The notes beneath the pieces are model-generated. The model did not search any database, was not told the DNA's origin, and saw nothing but the letters and a program-made list of their open reading frames with translations. Positions 45,782 to 55,077 of a stretch of 64,000 bases of DNA are shown piece after piece. Each line of letters opens with the position of its first letter. Positions within the stretch are counted from its first letter, which is position 1. This stretch comes from Deltaproteobacteria bacterium (GTDB taxonomy: Bacteria; Desulfobacterota; Desulfobacteria; Desulfobacterales; UBA5852): assembly GCA_020444045.1 (NCBI GenBank), contig JAHLLS010000004.1, positions 124,001-188,000 on the forward strand. Reading direction: 5' to 3'. Made by a program: the position numbers and the translations under genes.

Positions 45782-46180
45782 AGCGTGTTCAGTCCATCGA
45801 TAGGGTATCGGTGATGTCCGGCAGCGGCTTCCAAGGACTCGCACGCCGTCCTTGTCATCTCATCCGGCGAGTATGGTCACACCTCCCGCCGCTGCCTTGC
45901 CTTAATCGTAAACATGGAAATCGGGTGCGCAATCCCTGACAAAGCCCACAAGGGCGGCATGTTGGCCTGTTGGGCGATCCGTCGGCATGTGAACCGGTAA
46001 TGGCGCCGGCCATGATGCGGCAGGCGGTTATGGGGCTCGCGCAAAACTAACGCCACATTTCAGATACCCATGCAGCCCGCCGGTCTGCGTTGCGCAAGCT
46101 CGGAATATGCTGATTATTCCTGCGCTTGCGTGCCGGGCGCCTGAGCCGCCATCATTGCGAACTAATTTTTGTGTGAACCC
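45782..46180. other. Intergenic region with palindromic element
   Basis: About 400 bases between the epimerase and the Fur-family gene without a gene I can support. It contains the hairpin element at 46074-46145. Confidence 0.5.
46074..46145. repeat. Long palindromic element (family P), degenerate copy 3
   Basis: GCCCGCCGG pairs with CCGGGCG, and inside GCGTTGCGCAAGCTCGGAAT pairs loosely with ATTCCTGCGCTTGCGTG. Shares the GCGTTGCGC block with other copies; outer arms are not clear. Confidence 0.5.
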
Positions 46181-46591
46181 TTAGGCGTTTTCGTCCAGGA
46201 GGGCCTGGCAGTCCGGACAGATTCCGGTGAACTCCAGTTGGTGACTCAAAACGCGGAACTCGGTTTTTTCCTGCAATACGCGTTCAAGCGAATCGACGAC
46301 GTCCATGGGCGCGTCGACCAGACGGTCACAGCGCATGCAACGCATGTGGTAGTGGTTTTGCGGGATGCCGTCAAACCGCTTCAAACTCCCCGCCAGCGCG
46401 ATGGTCCGGATCTCGCCCAGTTCGGTCAAAATCTCCAGGTTGCGATAGACGGTTCCCAGGCTGATCCGGGGCAGCTTCTTTTTGACCCGTTCGTGAAGGG
46501 CATCGGCGCTGGGGTGCTGGTCCGTGGCGCGCAATTCTTCAAGAATCACCCGGCGCTGGCGGGTCATGCGTAGGTTGCGTTCTTTCAGCAA
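46181..46591 (-). CDS. Fur/PerR family transcriptional regulator
   Basis: A 136-residue Fur-superfamily repressor. The winged-helix part includes MTRQRRVILEELRATDQHPSAD and ISLGTVYRNLEILTELGEI. Metal site residues: NHYHMRC-MRC (HxH and CxxC), and a second CPDC near the C-terminus for structural zinc. The pattern is closer to PerR than to iron-binding Fur, but this is not decisive. The start is uncertain; a TTG at 46591 gives normal length with AGGAGG 12 bases upstream. It lies 62 bases after citrate synthase. Confidence 0.85.
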   Translation of the reverse strand: MLKERNLRMTRQRRVILEELRATDQHPSADALHERVKKKLPRISLGTVYRNLEILTELGEIRTIALAGSLKRFDGIPQNHYHMRCMRCDRLVDAPMDVVDSLERVLQEKTEFRVLSHQLEFTGICPDCQALLDENA

Positions 46592-46653
46592 AAGCTCTTC
46601 TTCCCTCCTGTTGATGCGTCGTCTTGTCGGTCCGCCGCCGAAGGCGCGGACGA

Positions 46654-47832
46654 TCAACGATCGTCCATGGGAACGAAGCTGCATTCATCGGGGCCGCAGT
46701 AGTCGCCAATGTAATTGGACTTGGGGCGGTACAGGGCCGGCTTGGGGGCCGCGTCGGCGTATTGTTCCTCGATGACATGGGCGGCCCAGCCGGCGACGCG
46801 CGACATGGCGAAAAGGGGTGAGAAGAGATCGATCGGGATTCCCATCGCGTAGTACAGCGAAGCACTGTAAAAATCGACATTGACATAAATGTCGATGCCT
46901 TTTCTTTCCTTGAAAATGGCTTTGCCCTGTTTTTCCAGCACGCGGGAGATTTCATACCATTGGGGTTGGCCGATGCGTTCGCCCATTTTTTTGGACATGG
47001 GCGCCAGAATGTGGGCCCGGGGGTCGTCCGTCTGGTAGACGGCGTGGCCCAGCCCGAAAATGAGCCGCCCGGCTTCAAGCTCGTTGTGGACGTAAGCCTC
47101 TACATTTTCCACGGCACCGATTTTGAGCAGCATTTCCATGACGCGCACGTTGGCGCCGCCATGCAGTTCGCCGGACAGGGATCCGACCGCCGCGGCGACG
47201 GCACTGTACATATGGGCGCGGGTCGAGGCGACCTGACGGGCGGAAAAGGTGGAGGCGTTAAACGCGTGCTCGGCATGCAGCACCAGCCCGGTGTCGAAAA
47301 AACGGGCCAATTCCTCGTCCGGTTTTTCCCCGTTCAGCATGTACAGAAAATTGGCGGCATGGCTGAGTTCCGGGTCGGGCGCCACCGGAGCTTTGCCGTT
47401 GCGGATGCGATCCCAGGCAGCCATGATGGTCGGGAACTTGGCGATCAGGCGGCTGGCTTTGCGAATGCTGGCCTCACGATTGCGGTCATCCAGGTCGGGG
47501 TCATCGCTGGCCATCAATGACACGATGCCCTGCAGGATGTCCATGGGACTGGCTTTGCGGTCGCAGCACTTGAGGATAGCGATGGTCGATTCGGGCAAGG
47601 CGCGGTTTTGCGCCAGGAAGTTTTTGAACGTCTTAAGCTCTTCGGCGTTCGGCAGATGCTCATAAAGCAGCAGGTGGGCGACTTCCTCATAGGAGGTGCT
47701 TTCGGCCAGGTCTTTGACCAGGTAGCCCCGGTAAATGAGTTTGCCGGCAGCGCCATCCACATGGCTGATTTTTGTGCTCGCTACCGTAACGCCGCGCAGT
47801 CCGGTATTGACCGTTGGGGTGCATTCTTCCAT
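46654..47832 (-). CDS. Citrate synthase (citrate/2-methylcitrate synthase family)
   Basis: A 392-residue type II-like citrate synthase. Catalytic residues lie in LVLHAEHAFNAS, SGELHGGAN (His) and GLGHAVYQTDDPRA (His), with a conserved Asp in YVNVDFYSASLYYAMGIP. The TGLRGVTVASTKISHVDG start with KLIYRGYLVKDLAE is typical of the shorter, methylcitrate-synthase-like branch. It joins oxaloacetate with acetyl-CoA or propionyl-CoA. The start at 47832 follows GGGAG. A zinc-ribbon gene lies upstream and a Fur-family gene downstream. Confidence 0.92.
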   Translation of the reverse strand: MEECTPTVNTGLRGVTVASTKISHVDGAAGKLIYRGYLVKDLAESTSYEEVAHLLLYEHLPNAEELKTFKNFLAQNRALPESTIAILKCCDRKASPMDILQGIVSLMASDDPDLDDRNREASIRKASRLIAKFPTIMAAWDRIRNGKAPVAPDPELSHAANFLYMLNGEKPDEELARFFDTGLVLHAEHAFNASTFSARQVASTRAHMYSAVAAAVGSLSGELHGGANVRVMEMLLKIGAVENVEAYVHNELEAGRLIFGLGHAVYQTDDPRAHILAPMSKKMGERIGQPQWYEISRVLEKQGKAIFKERKGIDIYVNVDFYSASLYYAMGIPIDLFSPLFAMSRVAGWAAHVIEEQYADAAPKPALYRPKSNYIGDYCGPDECSFVPMDDR

Positions 47833-47891
47833 GATCGTTTTCTCCCTTGAGGGCTGCAGGGTTCTCGAAAGGATGTGCGGCAGCGAGCCGG

Positions 47892-48107
47892 TTAGTAGTC
47901 GATCCACATATCGGCTTCATTGCCGCAATGGGTGCATGTGGCATGTCCCTTGATCTTATGCGGGTGTGTTTCGGCCGCATTTTGGTCAACAGGGGCTGCC
48001 GGCGGGGTGCTTCCCGGCGCATCCGGGAGGGTGCAAGTCACCACCATTTCAGCTTCGTTGCCGCAGTTTTCACATTTGCAGACCTGGCGTTTTTCGATTT
48101 CGCTCAT
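47892..48107 (-). CDS. Small tandem zinc-ribbon protein
   Basis: A 71-residue protein with two near-identical knuckles, CENCGNEAEM and CTHCGNEADM, separated by a proline-rich linker. Each gives a CxxC pair, so the two halves may bind one zinc together. Function unknown. AGGAGGGGAAG lies directly before the ATG at 48107, a strong ribosome site. It is upstream of citrate synthase on the same strand (59-base gap). Confidence 0.7.
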   Translation of the reverse strand: MSEIEKRQVCKCENCGNEAEMVVTCTLPDAPGSTPPAAPVDQNAAETHPHKIKGHATCTHCGNEADMWIDY

Positions 48108-48403
48108 CTTCCCCTCCTGTATCTGGCAGATGCGGTGCTATCGGCATCTTACCGAATATCTTTGATATATTGCCTATAACAATGGGATTTGTGACGGGAA
48201 AAGTCAAGCATGAATTTCCTTCCGGCGCAAGGCCGGATGCTGCCGGTAAAGGGACCCCGGGACCGGCCGGGATAGTGCGGCGGATTGATTTTGGGATGTC
48301 ACAGGCGATAGTTGAAAAGCCCCCGTAAAGATGGTAGGAAAACCGACATTGCTGTCGGAATGTGATCCATACGGCCAACCTTCCTTACTGAATCCTGAGC
48401 CTA

Positions 48404-49747
48404 ATGATATCCGTTCGAATCGCCAAAGGCTATGACCTCCCCATTCAGGGGGCACCACTGGAAACGTCGCAGACGATCGCATCACCGGCGACGGTGGCCG
48501 TGCTTCCCGAGCGTATTCCTTTTGTCCGTCCGCGTCTGGCGGTCGCGGAAGGCGACCGTGTCGCTGTCGGTGACCTGCTTTTCACCGACAAAACCAACCC
48601 GCGATTTCGGTTTCTCTCGCCGGGGGGCGGGCAGGTCGAAGCCATTCATTACGGACCACGGCGCGTTTTGCGAGAAATCGTTATCCGGCGTGACGCCGAA
48701 AATGAACCCGTGACATCCCTGGGCCGGCCTATGGACGGGGAGGCAATCGACCGGTATCCCCGGGCGGAGTTGGTGGCGCAGCTTCTGGCGGGCGGCGTGT
48801 GGCCGTTGTTGCGGGTCCTGCCTTATCGCGGCATTGCAGATCCGGAGCAGATGCCCCCGGCCATTTTCGTCAGCCTCGACCATCGTGAACCCTTTCAGGT
48901 GCCGCCTGCGCGGTATTTAGAAAACAATCGGGCGCTTTTCGAGTTGGGACTCAGGGCCCTTAAACGCCTGTCTCCCACCGTTTATGTGCATGCGGATGCC
49001 GCTGATCGGGCCTTTTGCGAAGCGCACCAGGAGCTCATTACCCACACGGTGCAGGGGCGCTACCCGGCCGACGATCCGGGGGTGGTGCTTTTCCATGTCC
49101 GCCGGTCGCCGGAGGAAAACACGGCCTGGTTCATCGACGGCCAGGATCTGCTTTTAATGGCGCACCTGCTGCAAAGCGGGGCGTACCCCACCGCGCGGTT
49201 GTTTGCGGTTGCCGGCACCGGGGCGGCTGAGCCGCGCTATGTCGCATCGCGGCTGGGGGCGCCGATCAAGGATCTGGCGGGGGAGATTGGCTGCCGGGAT
49301 CCGCGCTACCTGGTGGGCGGCGTTTTGCGCGGCTATACCGGCGATCCGGAGGGCCACATGGGGCTGTACGAAACAGCACTGGCCGTTTTGCCGGAACCGG
49401 GTGACGTCGATTTCCTGACGCTGTTCCGCCCCGGCCCCAACAGGCCCACCTATTCGCGAACCTTCCTGTCCGCCCTGCGGCGGGCGCCCCTGCCGATGAC
49501 CACCAACGTGAACGGCGGCCGCCGGGCTTGCATCGCCTGCGGCTATTGTGCCGATGTATGCCCGGTGGATATCTGGCCCCAGATGACGCTCAAGAGCATT
49601 CTGGCGGAAGAGGTGGAGGAATATCTGGCACAAGGCCTTCTGGATTGTGTCGAGTGCGGCCTGTGCACCTATGTCTGCCCGTCCAAGATCGAACTCGCGG
49701 CCACCCTGCAGGCGGCCAAACATGCCTACCGCAAAGAGCAGGCCTGA
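48404..49747 (+). CDS. nqrA: Na+-translocating NADH:quinone reductase subunit A with two 4Fe-4S motifs
   Basis: A 447-residue NqrA: N-terminal MISVRIAKGYDLPIQGAP and the following barrel-sandwich region match NqrA. The C-terminal 72 residues carry two complete ferredoxin motifs, CIACGYCADVCP (C376, C379, C382, C386) and CVECGLCTYVCP (C415, C418, C421, C425). The Vibrio NqrA has only a degenerate LCTFVCPGK remnant here and no Fe-S cluster; RnfC, its relative in the Rnf complex, has exactly this double motif. The first gene of nqrABCDEF, 4 bases before nqrB. Subunit identity is firm from the operon; cluster binding is inferred. Confidence 0.92.
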   Translation: MISVRIAKGYDLPIQGAPLETSQTIASPATVAVLPERIPFVRPRLAVAEGDRVAVGDLLFTDKTNPRFRFLSPGGGQVEAIHYGPRRVLREIVIRRDAENEPVTSLGRPMDGEAIDRYPRAELVAQLLAGGVWPLLRVLPYRGIADPEQMPPAIFVSLDHREPFQVPPARYLENNRALFELGLRALKRLSPTVYVHADAADRAFCEAHQELITHTVQGRYPADDPGVVLFHVRRSPEENTAWFIDGQDLLLMAHLLQSGAYPTARLFAVAGTGAAEPRYVASRLGAPIKDLAGEIGCRDPRYLVGGVLRGYTGDPEGHMGLYETALAVLPEPGDVDFLTLFRPGPNRPTYSRTFLSALRRAPLPMTTNVNGGRRACIACGYCADVCPVDIWPQMTLKSILAEEVEEYLAQGLLDCVECGLCTYVCPSKIELAATLQAAKHAYRKEQA

Positions 49748-49750
49748 TCC

Positions 49751-50935
49751 ATGAAAGCCATCCGCACCCTATTCAATCGTCTGCGGCCCCGGTTTGAGGA
49801 GGGGGGGCCCTATCACAAGCTGTATGCGTTCTACGAGTCCATCGAAACCGTTTTTTTCGGACCTGTCGAGCGGTCCGAGGGGCTTCCCCACGTGCGGGAC
49901 AGCCTGGACGTGAAGCGCTTCATGGCGCTGGTGATCTTGGCGCTTATTCCGCACCTGTGTTTCGGCATCTATAATTCGGGATTCCAGTCGCGGCTTGCCT
50001 CGGGGCTCTCCACCGGCCTGCTGCCGGTGATCTGGAGCGGTATCTGGCTCGTGCTGCCCATGGTGATCGTGACCTACGTGGTGGGGTTCGCCTGGGAAAT
50101 TCTGTTTGCCGTTGTCCGCAAGCACGAAATCAGCGAGGGGCTTTTCGTCTCCTGCATGCTGTTCCCGCTGACACTGCCTCCCGGAACCCCGCTGTGGCAG
50201 GTGGCCCTGGGGATTTCCTTCGGCATCGTGATCGGTAAGGAGGTTTTTGGCGGCACCGGGCGCAACTTCTTAAACCCGGCCCTGACCGGCCGTGCCTTCC
50301 TTTATTTCGCCTACCCGGTCAGTCTCTCCGGTGACCAGGTCTGGACCGTCCTGAGCGGTGCGCGCACGACCGTGGTGGATACCTTCACGGCCGCAACCCC
50401 ATTGTCCGTTTCCGCGTCCACCCCGGCCGGCCAGGCCGTGGAAGAGACCCTGCATTCGGTGGGCTACGGCGCCCTCAAACTTTTTGGCGGTCTTTATCCG
50501 GGCAGTGTGGGCGGCACGTCGACCCTCCTGTGTGTCCTGGGCGGCCTGTTCCTCATCCTGCTGGGCATTGCCAGCTATCGCATTATCCTGGGGGGCGTCT
50601 TAGGGGTGCTCTTCACCGGCGCGCTCCTGAATCTCATCGCCGGGCCGGATTCCGCCCCTTTTCTTTCCCTCAATCCGTTTTATCATCTGATCATGGGGGG
50701 ATCGGCGTTCGGCATTGTTTACATGACCACCGATCCGGTATCGGCCACTCACATGAAGCACGTCAAATGGATATACGGGTTCATGTGCGGCATGCTGACC
50801 GTTCTGATCCGGGTCTTCAACCCCGCTTTTCCCGAGGGGGTGGGCCTGGCGATTCTTTTCATGAACCTCTTCAACCCGTTGCTGGATCACATCGAGATGC
50901 AGCTGCGCATGCGGCGAAGGATTTCCAATGTCTGA
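49751..50935 (+). CDS. nqrB: Na+-translocating NADH:quinone reductase subunit B
   Basis: A 394-residue membrane subunit with about ten hydrophobic helices. The covalent FMN threonine is probably T216 in TAATPLS (family motif S/T-G-A-T). Other family segments: FGGTGRNFLNPALTGRAFLYF and IYMTTDPVSATHM-like (VYMTTDPVSATHMKHVKW). It carries FMN and riboflavin and forms part of the Na+ path. Flavinylation needs ApbE, not encoded in this window. A palindromic element separates it from nqrC. Confidence 0.95.
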   Translation: MKAIRTLFNRLRPRFEEGGPYHKLYAFYESIETVFFGPVERSEGLPHVRDSLDVKRFMALVILALIPHLCFGIYNSGFQSRLASGLSTGLLPVIWSGIWLVLPMVIVTYVVGFAWEILFAVVRKHEISEGLFVSCMLFPLTLPPGTPLWQVALGISFGIVIGKEVFGGTGRNFLNPALTGRAFLYFAYPVSLSGDQVWTVLSGARTTVVDTFTAATPLSVSASTPAGQAVEETLHSVGYGALKLFGGLYPGSVGGTSTLLCVLGGLFLILLGIASYRIILGGVLGVLFTGALLNLIAGPDSAPFLSLNPFYHLIMGGSAFGIVYMTTDPVSATHMKHVKWIYGFMCGMLTVLIRVFNPAFPEGVGLAILFMNLFNPLLDHIEMQLRMRRRISNV

Positions 50936-50938
50936 CGA

Positions 50939-51052
50939 CGTTGTGAACCGCCCAATCTCGGCGTTGTGCGGCGCTTCGCGTCGCTGCGGCGTACTTGGTG
51001 TACGCCTCACTCCTTGGCGCTTGCACGCCTTGACCTTGAACGGTTCACAACG
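50939..51052. repeat. Long palindromic element (family P), copy 4, inside the nqr operon
   Basis: Ends CGTTGTGAACCG and CGGTTCACAACG are perfect inverted repeats, extended imperfectly outward (GAC/GTC). The inner hairpin is GGCGTAC-TTGG-TGTACGCC. Subterminal blocks are AATCTCGGCGTTGTGCGG and GCACGCCTTGACCTTGAA. It fills the gap between the nqrB stop and nqrC. Confidence 0.88.
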
Positions 51053-51084
51053 ATGTCGGCACGTTTCCATCAACAGGGGACACC

Positions 51085-51822
51085 ATGTCTGACGGCGTTA
51101 AAACCATCCTGTTTGCCACTTGCCTTTGCCTGGTCTGCAGCCTGTTGCTGACGATGGCGGCCACCGGCCTCAAGGCGTTTCAGCGGGAAAATGCCCTGGT
51201 CGATCGGCAGAAGAATATCCTGCAGGCCGTGGGGGCCGTGGAATCGGGTCGTTCTTATCCGGCCGACGAGATCAAAGCGCTGTATCAGTCCTCGATTCAA
51301 TGCATTTCCATCGACGACGAGGGGCAGGTTTTGTCCGCCAAGGCGGCACCCCAAAAGGTCCTGCCGCTTTACCTCTATCGGCCGGATGAAAAGGTGGCCG
51401 CCTATATCATCCCGGTGGACAGCCGCGGCTTGTGGGGACGCATTTACGGCTACCTGGCCCTGGATACGGATGGCAGCACGATAACCGGTTTTTCCGTTTA
51501 CCAGCATTCCGAAACCCCCGGCCTGGGCGGCGAAATCGAAAATCAATGGTTTCAGCGCAATTTCGTGGGGAAACAGATCACGGATGCCGAAGGCAATTTC
51601 GTTTCCATCAAAATTGCCAAGGGTGCTGTGAAGGACGCGGTTCGGCAGGATCTCAAACCGAACTACGTCGACGGCATCAGCGGCGCCACCATGACCGGCA
51701 AGTTCCTGACCCAGGGCTTGGAAGACATTCTGCAGACCTATGAGCCGGTTTCCATCCATTTTCGCAACCAGGGCATGCTCAAGCTTCCGGAGAACGCACT
51801 CGTATGTCAACCGCCCTCGTAA
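51085..51822 (+). CDS. nqrC: Na+-translocating NADH:quinone reductase subunit C
   Basis: A 245-residue protein with an N-terminal membrane anchor (about residues 7-27) and a periplasmic FMN-binding domain. The FMN attachment motif is SGATMT near residue 211 (VDGISGATMTGKF). ETPGLGGEIENQWF is another family segment. It takes part in electron transfer from NqrF to NqrB. AGGGGA precedes the ATG. It overlaps nqrD by 19 bases. Confidence 0.94.
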   Translation: MSDGVKTILFATCLCLVCSLLLTMAATGLKAFQRENALVDRQKNILQAVGAVESGRSYPADEIKALYQSSIQCISIDDEGQVLSAKAAPQKVLPLYLYRPDEKVAAYIIPVDSRGLWGRIYGYLALDTDGSTITGFSVYQHSETPGLGGEIENQWFQRNFVGKQITDAEGNFVSIKIAKGAVKDAVRQDLKPNYVDGISGATMTGKFLTQGLEDILQTYEPVSIHFRNQGMLKLPENALVCQPPS

Positions 51823-52436
51823 AGATCACGCGTACGGAAACCTACCGCACGGTTTCCGATGCGCTCTGGCAGAACAACCCCATCTCCAAACAGGTGCTGG
51901 GCATTTGCTCCTCCCTGGCGGTAACCGTACAGATGAACACGGCCATTGTCATGGCGCTGGCGCTCACGGCCGTGGTGGCCTGCTCGAACCTCATCATTTC
52001 GATGCTGCGCAAGATTATTCCGCGCAATATTCGCATTATCGTGGAAGTGGCCGTGATCGCCACCCTGGTCATCATCGCGGACGAGGTGCTGAAAGCCTTC
52101 ATGTACAATATCAGCAAGCAATTGTCGGTATTCGTGGGGCTGATCATCACCAACTGCATCGTCATGGGGCGCGCCGAAACGTTTGCCATGTCGAACCCCC
52201 CTTTGAAATCGTTTGTCGACGGCATGGCCAACGGCATCGGGTATGGTTCGATTCTGGTGGGCGTCTCGTTTTTCAGGGAGTTGTTGGGGTCGGGCAAGAT
52301 CCTGGGGTTTTCGGTGGTGCCCCAGGCATTGTATGACATGGGGTATATGGACATGGGCCTGATGCTGCTGGCACCGGGCGCCTTTATCGTGATCGGCCTG
52401 TTTGTCTGGCTCGAGCACGCCATTTTGAATCGCTGA
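51804..52436 (+). CDS. nqrD: Na+-translocating NADH:quinone reductase subunit D
   Basis: A 210-residue membrane subunit with six hydrophobic helices. Family segments: [18 protein letters not shown] near the N-terminus and the motif [13 protein letters not shown], whose cysteine is a ligand of the intramembrane Fe centre shared with Nqr[20 protein letters not shown] follows. It overlaps nqrC and is 11 bases before nqrE. Confidence 0.95.
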   Translation: MSTALVKITRTETYRTVSDALWQNNPISKQVLGICSSLAVTVQMNTAIVMALALTAVVACSNLIISMLRKIIPRNIRIIVEVAVIATLVIIADEVLKAFMYNISKQLSVFVGLIITNCIVMGRAETFAMSNPPLKSFVDGMANGIGYGSILVGVSFFRELLGSGKILGFSVVPQALYDMGYMDMGLMLLAPGAFIVIGLFVWLEHAILNR

Positions 52437-52447
52437 GGGCAACCTAC

Positions 52448-53056
52448 ATGGAAAACCTCATCAGCATTTTTGTCGATTCCGTCTTTGTCGGCAATATTCT
52501 GCTGGCCTACTTTCTGGGCATGTGCTCCTTCCTGGCGGTGTCCAAGAATCTCCAAACTTCATTGGGGCTGGGCATCGCGGTGGTGTTCGTGCTGACCATC
52601 ACCACGCCGGTCAATTGGCTGATCTATCGTTACCTGCTGGCACCGGGGGCCCTGGCCTGGGCGGGTCTGCCGGACGTGGATTTGAGTTTTCTCAAGCTGA
52701 TCCTGTTCATCGCCATCATCGCGGGTATTGTCCAGATGGTGGAGATGGTGATCGACCGCTATTCCCAGGCGCTCTATAATGCCCTGGGGGTTTTTCTACC
52801 GCTGATTACGGTCAATTGCGCCGTGCTGGGGGTATCCCTCTTCATGGTGGAGCGGTCCTATAGCTTTGCCGAGACGGTTGTCTACGGTGTCGGGTCCGGC
52901 ATCGGCTGGCTGCTGGCCATCGTGTCCATGGCCACGATCAAGATCAAGCTGCGCTACGCCGATGTGCCCGAAGGGCTGCAGGGCTTCGGTATCAACATGA
53001 TTACCACCGGCCTGATGGCCATGGCCTTTATGCTCTTTTCCGGGATTACGCTTTAG
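52448..53056 (+). CDS. nqrE: Na+-translocating NADH:quinone reductase subunit E
   Basis: A 202-residue membrane subunit, six helices, inverted-topology relative of NqrD. Family segments: [23 protein letters not shown] with a Cys (shortened: [17 protein letters not shown]) and [18 protein letters not shown], whose cysteine completes the NqrD/NqrE iron centre. GAGGG precedes the ATG. It is 51 bases before nqrF. Confidence 0.95.
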   Translation: MENLISIFVDSVFVGNILLAYFLGMCSFLAVSKNLQTSLGLGIAVVFVLTITTPVNWLIYRYLLAPGALAWAGLPDVDLSFLKLILFIAIIAGIVQMVEMVIDRYSQALYNALGVFLPLITVNCAVLGVSLFMVERSYSFAETVVYGVGSGIGWLLAIVSMATIKIKLRYADVPEGLQGFGINMITTGLMAMAFMLFSGITL

Positions 53057-53107
53057 CCGCACCCCTGGTGATCGAATGCCGGTATCCCGGCCCTGGGAAT
53101 TGGAATC

Positions 53108-54328
53108 GTGATTTATTTTATCAGTACGGCGGTATTTTTATCGGTGATCCTCATCCTGGTGGGGACACTTCTGCTCGTGGAAGCCCGGGTGGTGATCAAG
53201 GGGGACCGTCGCATTGTCATCAATAACGATGATGATAAATCCATTACGACGCCCACCAACAAAACCCTGCTGGCCTCGCTGCTCGATAACGACATCCTGA
53301 TTCCCTGCGCCTGCGGCGGCAAAGGCACCTGCGGCACCTGCAAGTGTCAGGTGGATGAAGGCGGCGGGGACATTCTCCCGACGGAACTGTCGCTGGTCAG
53401 CCGCAAGGAACGCATCGATCACGTGCGCCTGGCCTGCCAGCTGAAAGTCAAGCAGGATCTGAAGATCCGTGTTCCGGAAGAGATCTTCAATATTCAGAAG
53501 TACAATGCCACCGTGGTCTCCAACGACAACGTGGCCACCTTCATCAAGGAACTGGTGCTGAAGCTGGACGAGGGTGAATCGGTGGACTTCACGGCGGGCG
53601 CTTACATGCAGATCGATGTGCCCGAATACCAGGCTGAATTTTCCGATTTTGCGGTGGCCAATGCCTACCGGGAAGCCTGGGAACGCTTCAATCTATTGTC
53701 CCTGAAAGCCGGGTCGGATGTCCCGGTCAACCGGGCCTATTCTCTGGCCAACCCGCCTTCGGAAAAAGGCCTTCTGCGGTTTACCATCCGGATTGCCACA
53801 CCGCCTCCGGGTCAGATGGATTTGCCGCCCGGCGTGGGATCCTCCTACGTGTTCAACCTGAAGCCCGGTGATCGGGTGGTCCTGAGCGGCCCCTACGGCG
53901 ATTTTTTTGTGAAGGACACCGACCGGGAGATGTGTTTCATCGGGGGCGGCGCCGGCATGGCCCCCATGCGCTGCCATATTTTCAACCAGTTGCTGGATCT
54001 GGGAACGTCCCGCAAGGTGACCTTCTGGTATGGGGCCCGCTCGCGTCAGGAGATGTTTTACGACGAGGAGTTCAATGACCTGCAGGCGCGATTCCCCAAT
54101 TTCAGCTACCACGTGGCCCTCTCGGAACCCCAGCCGGAAGACAACTGGGATGGCCCCACGGGGTTCATTCACCAGGCAGCCCACGACCTCTACCTGAAAG
54201 ACCACGAAGACCCCACCGAGATCGAGTATTACCTCTGCGGACCGCCGATGATGATCAGCGCTGTCATGAACATGCTGGATGCATTGGGGGTTGAGCGGGA
54301 AATGATTGCGTTCGACGACTTCGGCTAA
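53108..54328 (+). CDS. nqrF: Na+-translocating NADH:quinone reductase subunit F
   Basis: A 406-residue NADH-input subunit. An N-terminal membrane helix (1-23), then a plant-type 2Fe-2S domain with PCACGGKGTCGTCKC (C-x5-C-x2-C) and the fourth Cys in RLACQLK, followed by FAD and NADH domains (RAYSLANPP for flavin, GGGAGMAPMR and CGPPMM for nucleotide). The start is a GTG at 53108. Its stop codon lies in the first bases of a palindromic element. It oxidises NADH and passes electrons to NqrD/E. Confidence 0.95.
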   Translation: MIYFISTAVFLSVILILVGTLLLVEARVVIKGDRRIVINNDDDKSITTPTNKTLLASLLDNDILIPCACGGKGTCGTCKCQVDEGGGDILPTELSLVSRKERIDHVRLACQLKVKQDLKIRVPEEIFNIQKYNATVVSNDNVATFIKELVLKLDEGESVDFTAGAYMQIDVPEYQAEFSDFAVANAYREAWERFNLLSLKAGSDVPVNRAYSLANPPSEKGLLRFTIRIATPPPGQMDLPPGVGSSYVFNLKPGDRVVLSGPYGDFFVKDTDREMCFIGGGAGMAPMRCHIFNQLLDLGTSRKVTFWYGARSRQEMFYDEEFNDLQARFPNFSYHVALSEPQPEDNWDGPTGFIHQAAHDLYLKDHEDPTEIEYYLCGPPMMISAVMNMLDALGVEREMIAFDDFG

Positions 54329-54470
54329 AAGCCATCTCAAAAATGTCTTTTGGCCCCATATCTGCGTTGGGCGATCGCTTATAGTCCTCGAAATACCGGT
54401 GTATTCCTCCGGCTATAATCTCACGCCCGCCTTGATCTGGAACCAAAATCCTATTTTTGAGAAGGCTTTT
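54327..54470. repeat. Long palindromic element (family P), copy 5
   Basis: AAAAGCCATCTCAAAAAT and ATTTTTGAGAAGGCTTTT are inverted ends, starting at the nqrF stop codon. Subterminal blocks CATATCTGCGTTGGGCGA and CGCCCGCCTTGATCTGGA match the family. It may also act as a terminator-like structure for the nqr mRNA. Confidence 0.85.
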
Positions 54471-54507
54471 CAGTAGGGGGTGATAATAACCTCATTCCAC
54501 GTCCCAG

Positions 54508-54584
54508 AGCGGCGTTGCAGCACGCTACGCAATGCTCACATACTAATGTATGCTCCGCTTGCCTATCGCGCTGCGCCTTGCGCT
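54508..54584. repeat. Long palindromic element (family P), copy 6 (core only)
   Basis: AGCG...GCAGC...CATAC-TAAT-GTATG...GCTGC...CGCT forms one long imperfect hairpin. It follows copy 5; outer arms are unclear. Together the two elements fill the 416-base gap after nqrF; I see no gene there. Confidence 0.55.
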
Positions 54585-54744
54585 GAACCACGATGCAAGG
54601 CGTGCAATCAACTTCGTTAAAGACTTGGCTTAAAACACCCTATGGGGCCTGGCACGCGTATTTTCAGACCTGCATCCCCAGATAAACAAGGCCGAATAAA
54701 CGTATTTATTCTGAGATTTTTAACCCGGCAGCGATCAGGCCGAT

Positions 54745-55077
54745 TTATAAAACAATCTTCTCCGGCGGGCGCCGTTCGGGGACGAAGTCACGGTCGATGG
54801 TGCCGTCGTTCCAGGCCTTGGAGACATACAGGTTGCAATAGCAGCTGCCGTATTCTTCGACATCCGGTGCGCGGTAAACGCAGGGACAAATGATGTCCTT
54901 GTCGTTTTCCCGGTCGCCGGAGGCCAGGCGGCAGGGGCAGACCATGTAGCCGTAGCGGTCCTTGTTCTTCAAAAGCGCTTCCAGCAGTTCCATGGTCCGC
55001 TCCCGGTCGGCATTGAAGAAATACCCCTGGGCGGTCTGGCTTTTCTCAAGCATGGCATACAGCTTTTCGACGTCCAT
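54745..55077 (-). CDS. Ferredoxin:thioredoxin reductase catalytic-subunit-like protein
   Basis: A 110-residue FtrB-like protein. The six cysteines are C47-P-C49, C64-P-C66 and C79-Y-C81, the pattern of the catalytic subunit that holds a 4Fe-4S cluster beside a redox disulfide. In plant-type FTR the last motif is CHC; here it is CYC. No variable (alpha) subunit is visible. The gene starts one base inside the end of a glutaredoxin-like gene (TAATG), suggesting this pair works as ferredoxin-linked disulfide reductase plus small thiol carrier. The partner is inferred. Confidence 0.88.
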   Translation of the reverse strand: MDVEKLYAMLEKSQTAQGYFFNADRERTMELLEALLKNKDRYGYMVCPCRLASGDRENDKDIICPCVYRAPDVEEYGSCYCNLYVSKAWNDGTIDRDFVPERRPPEKIVL

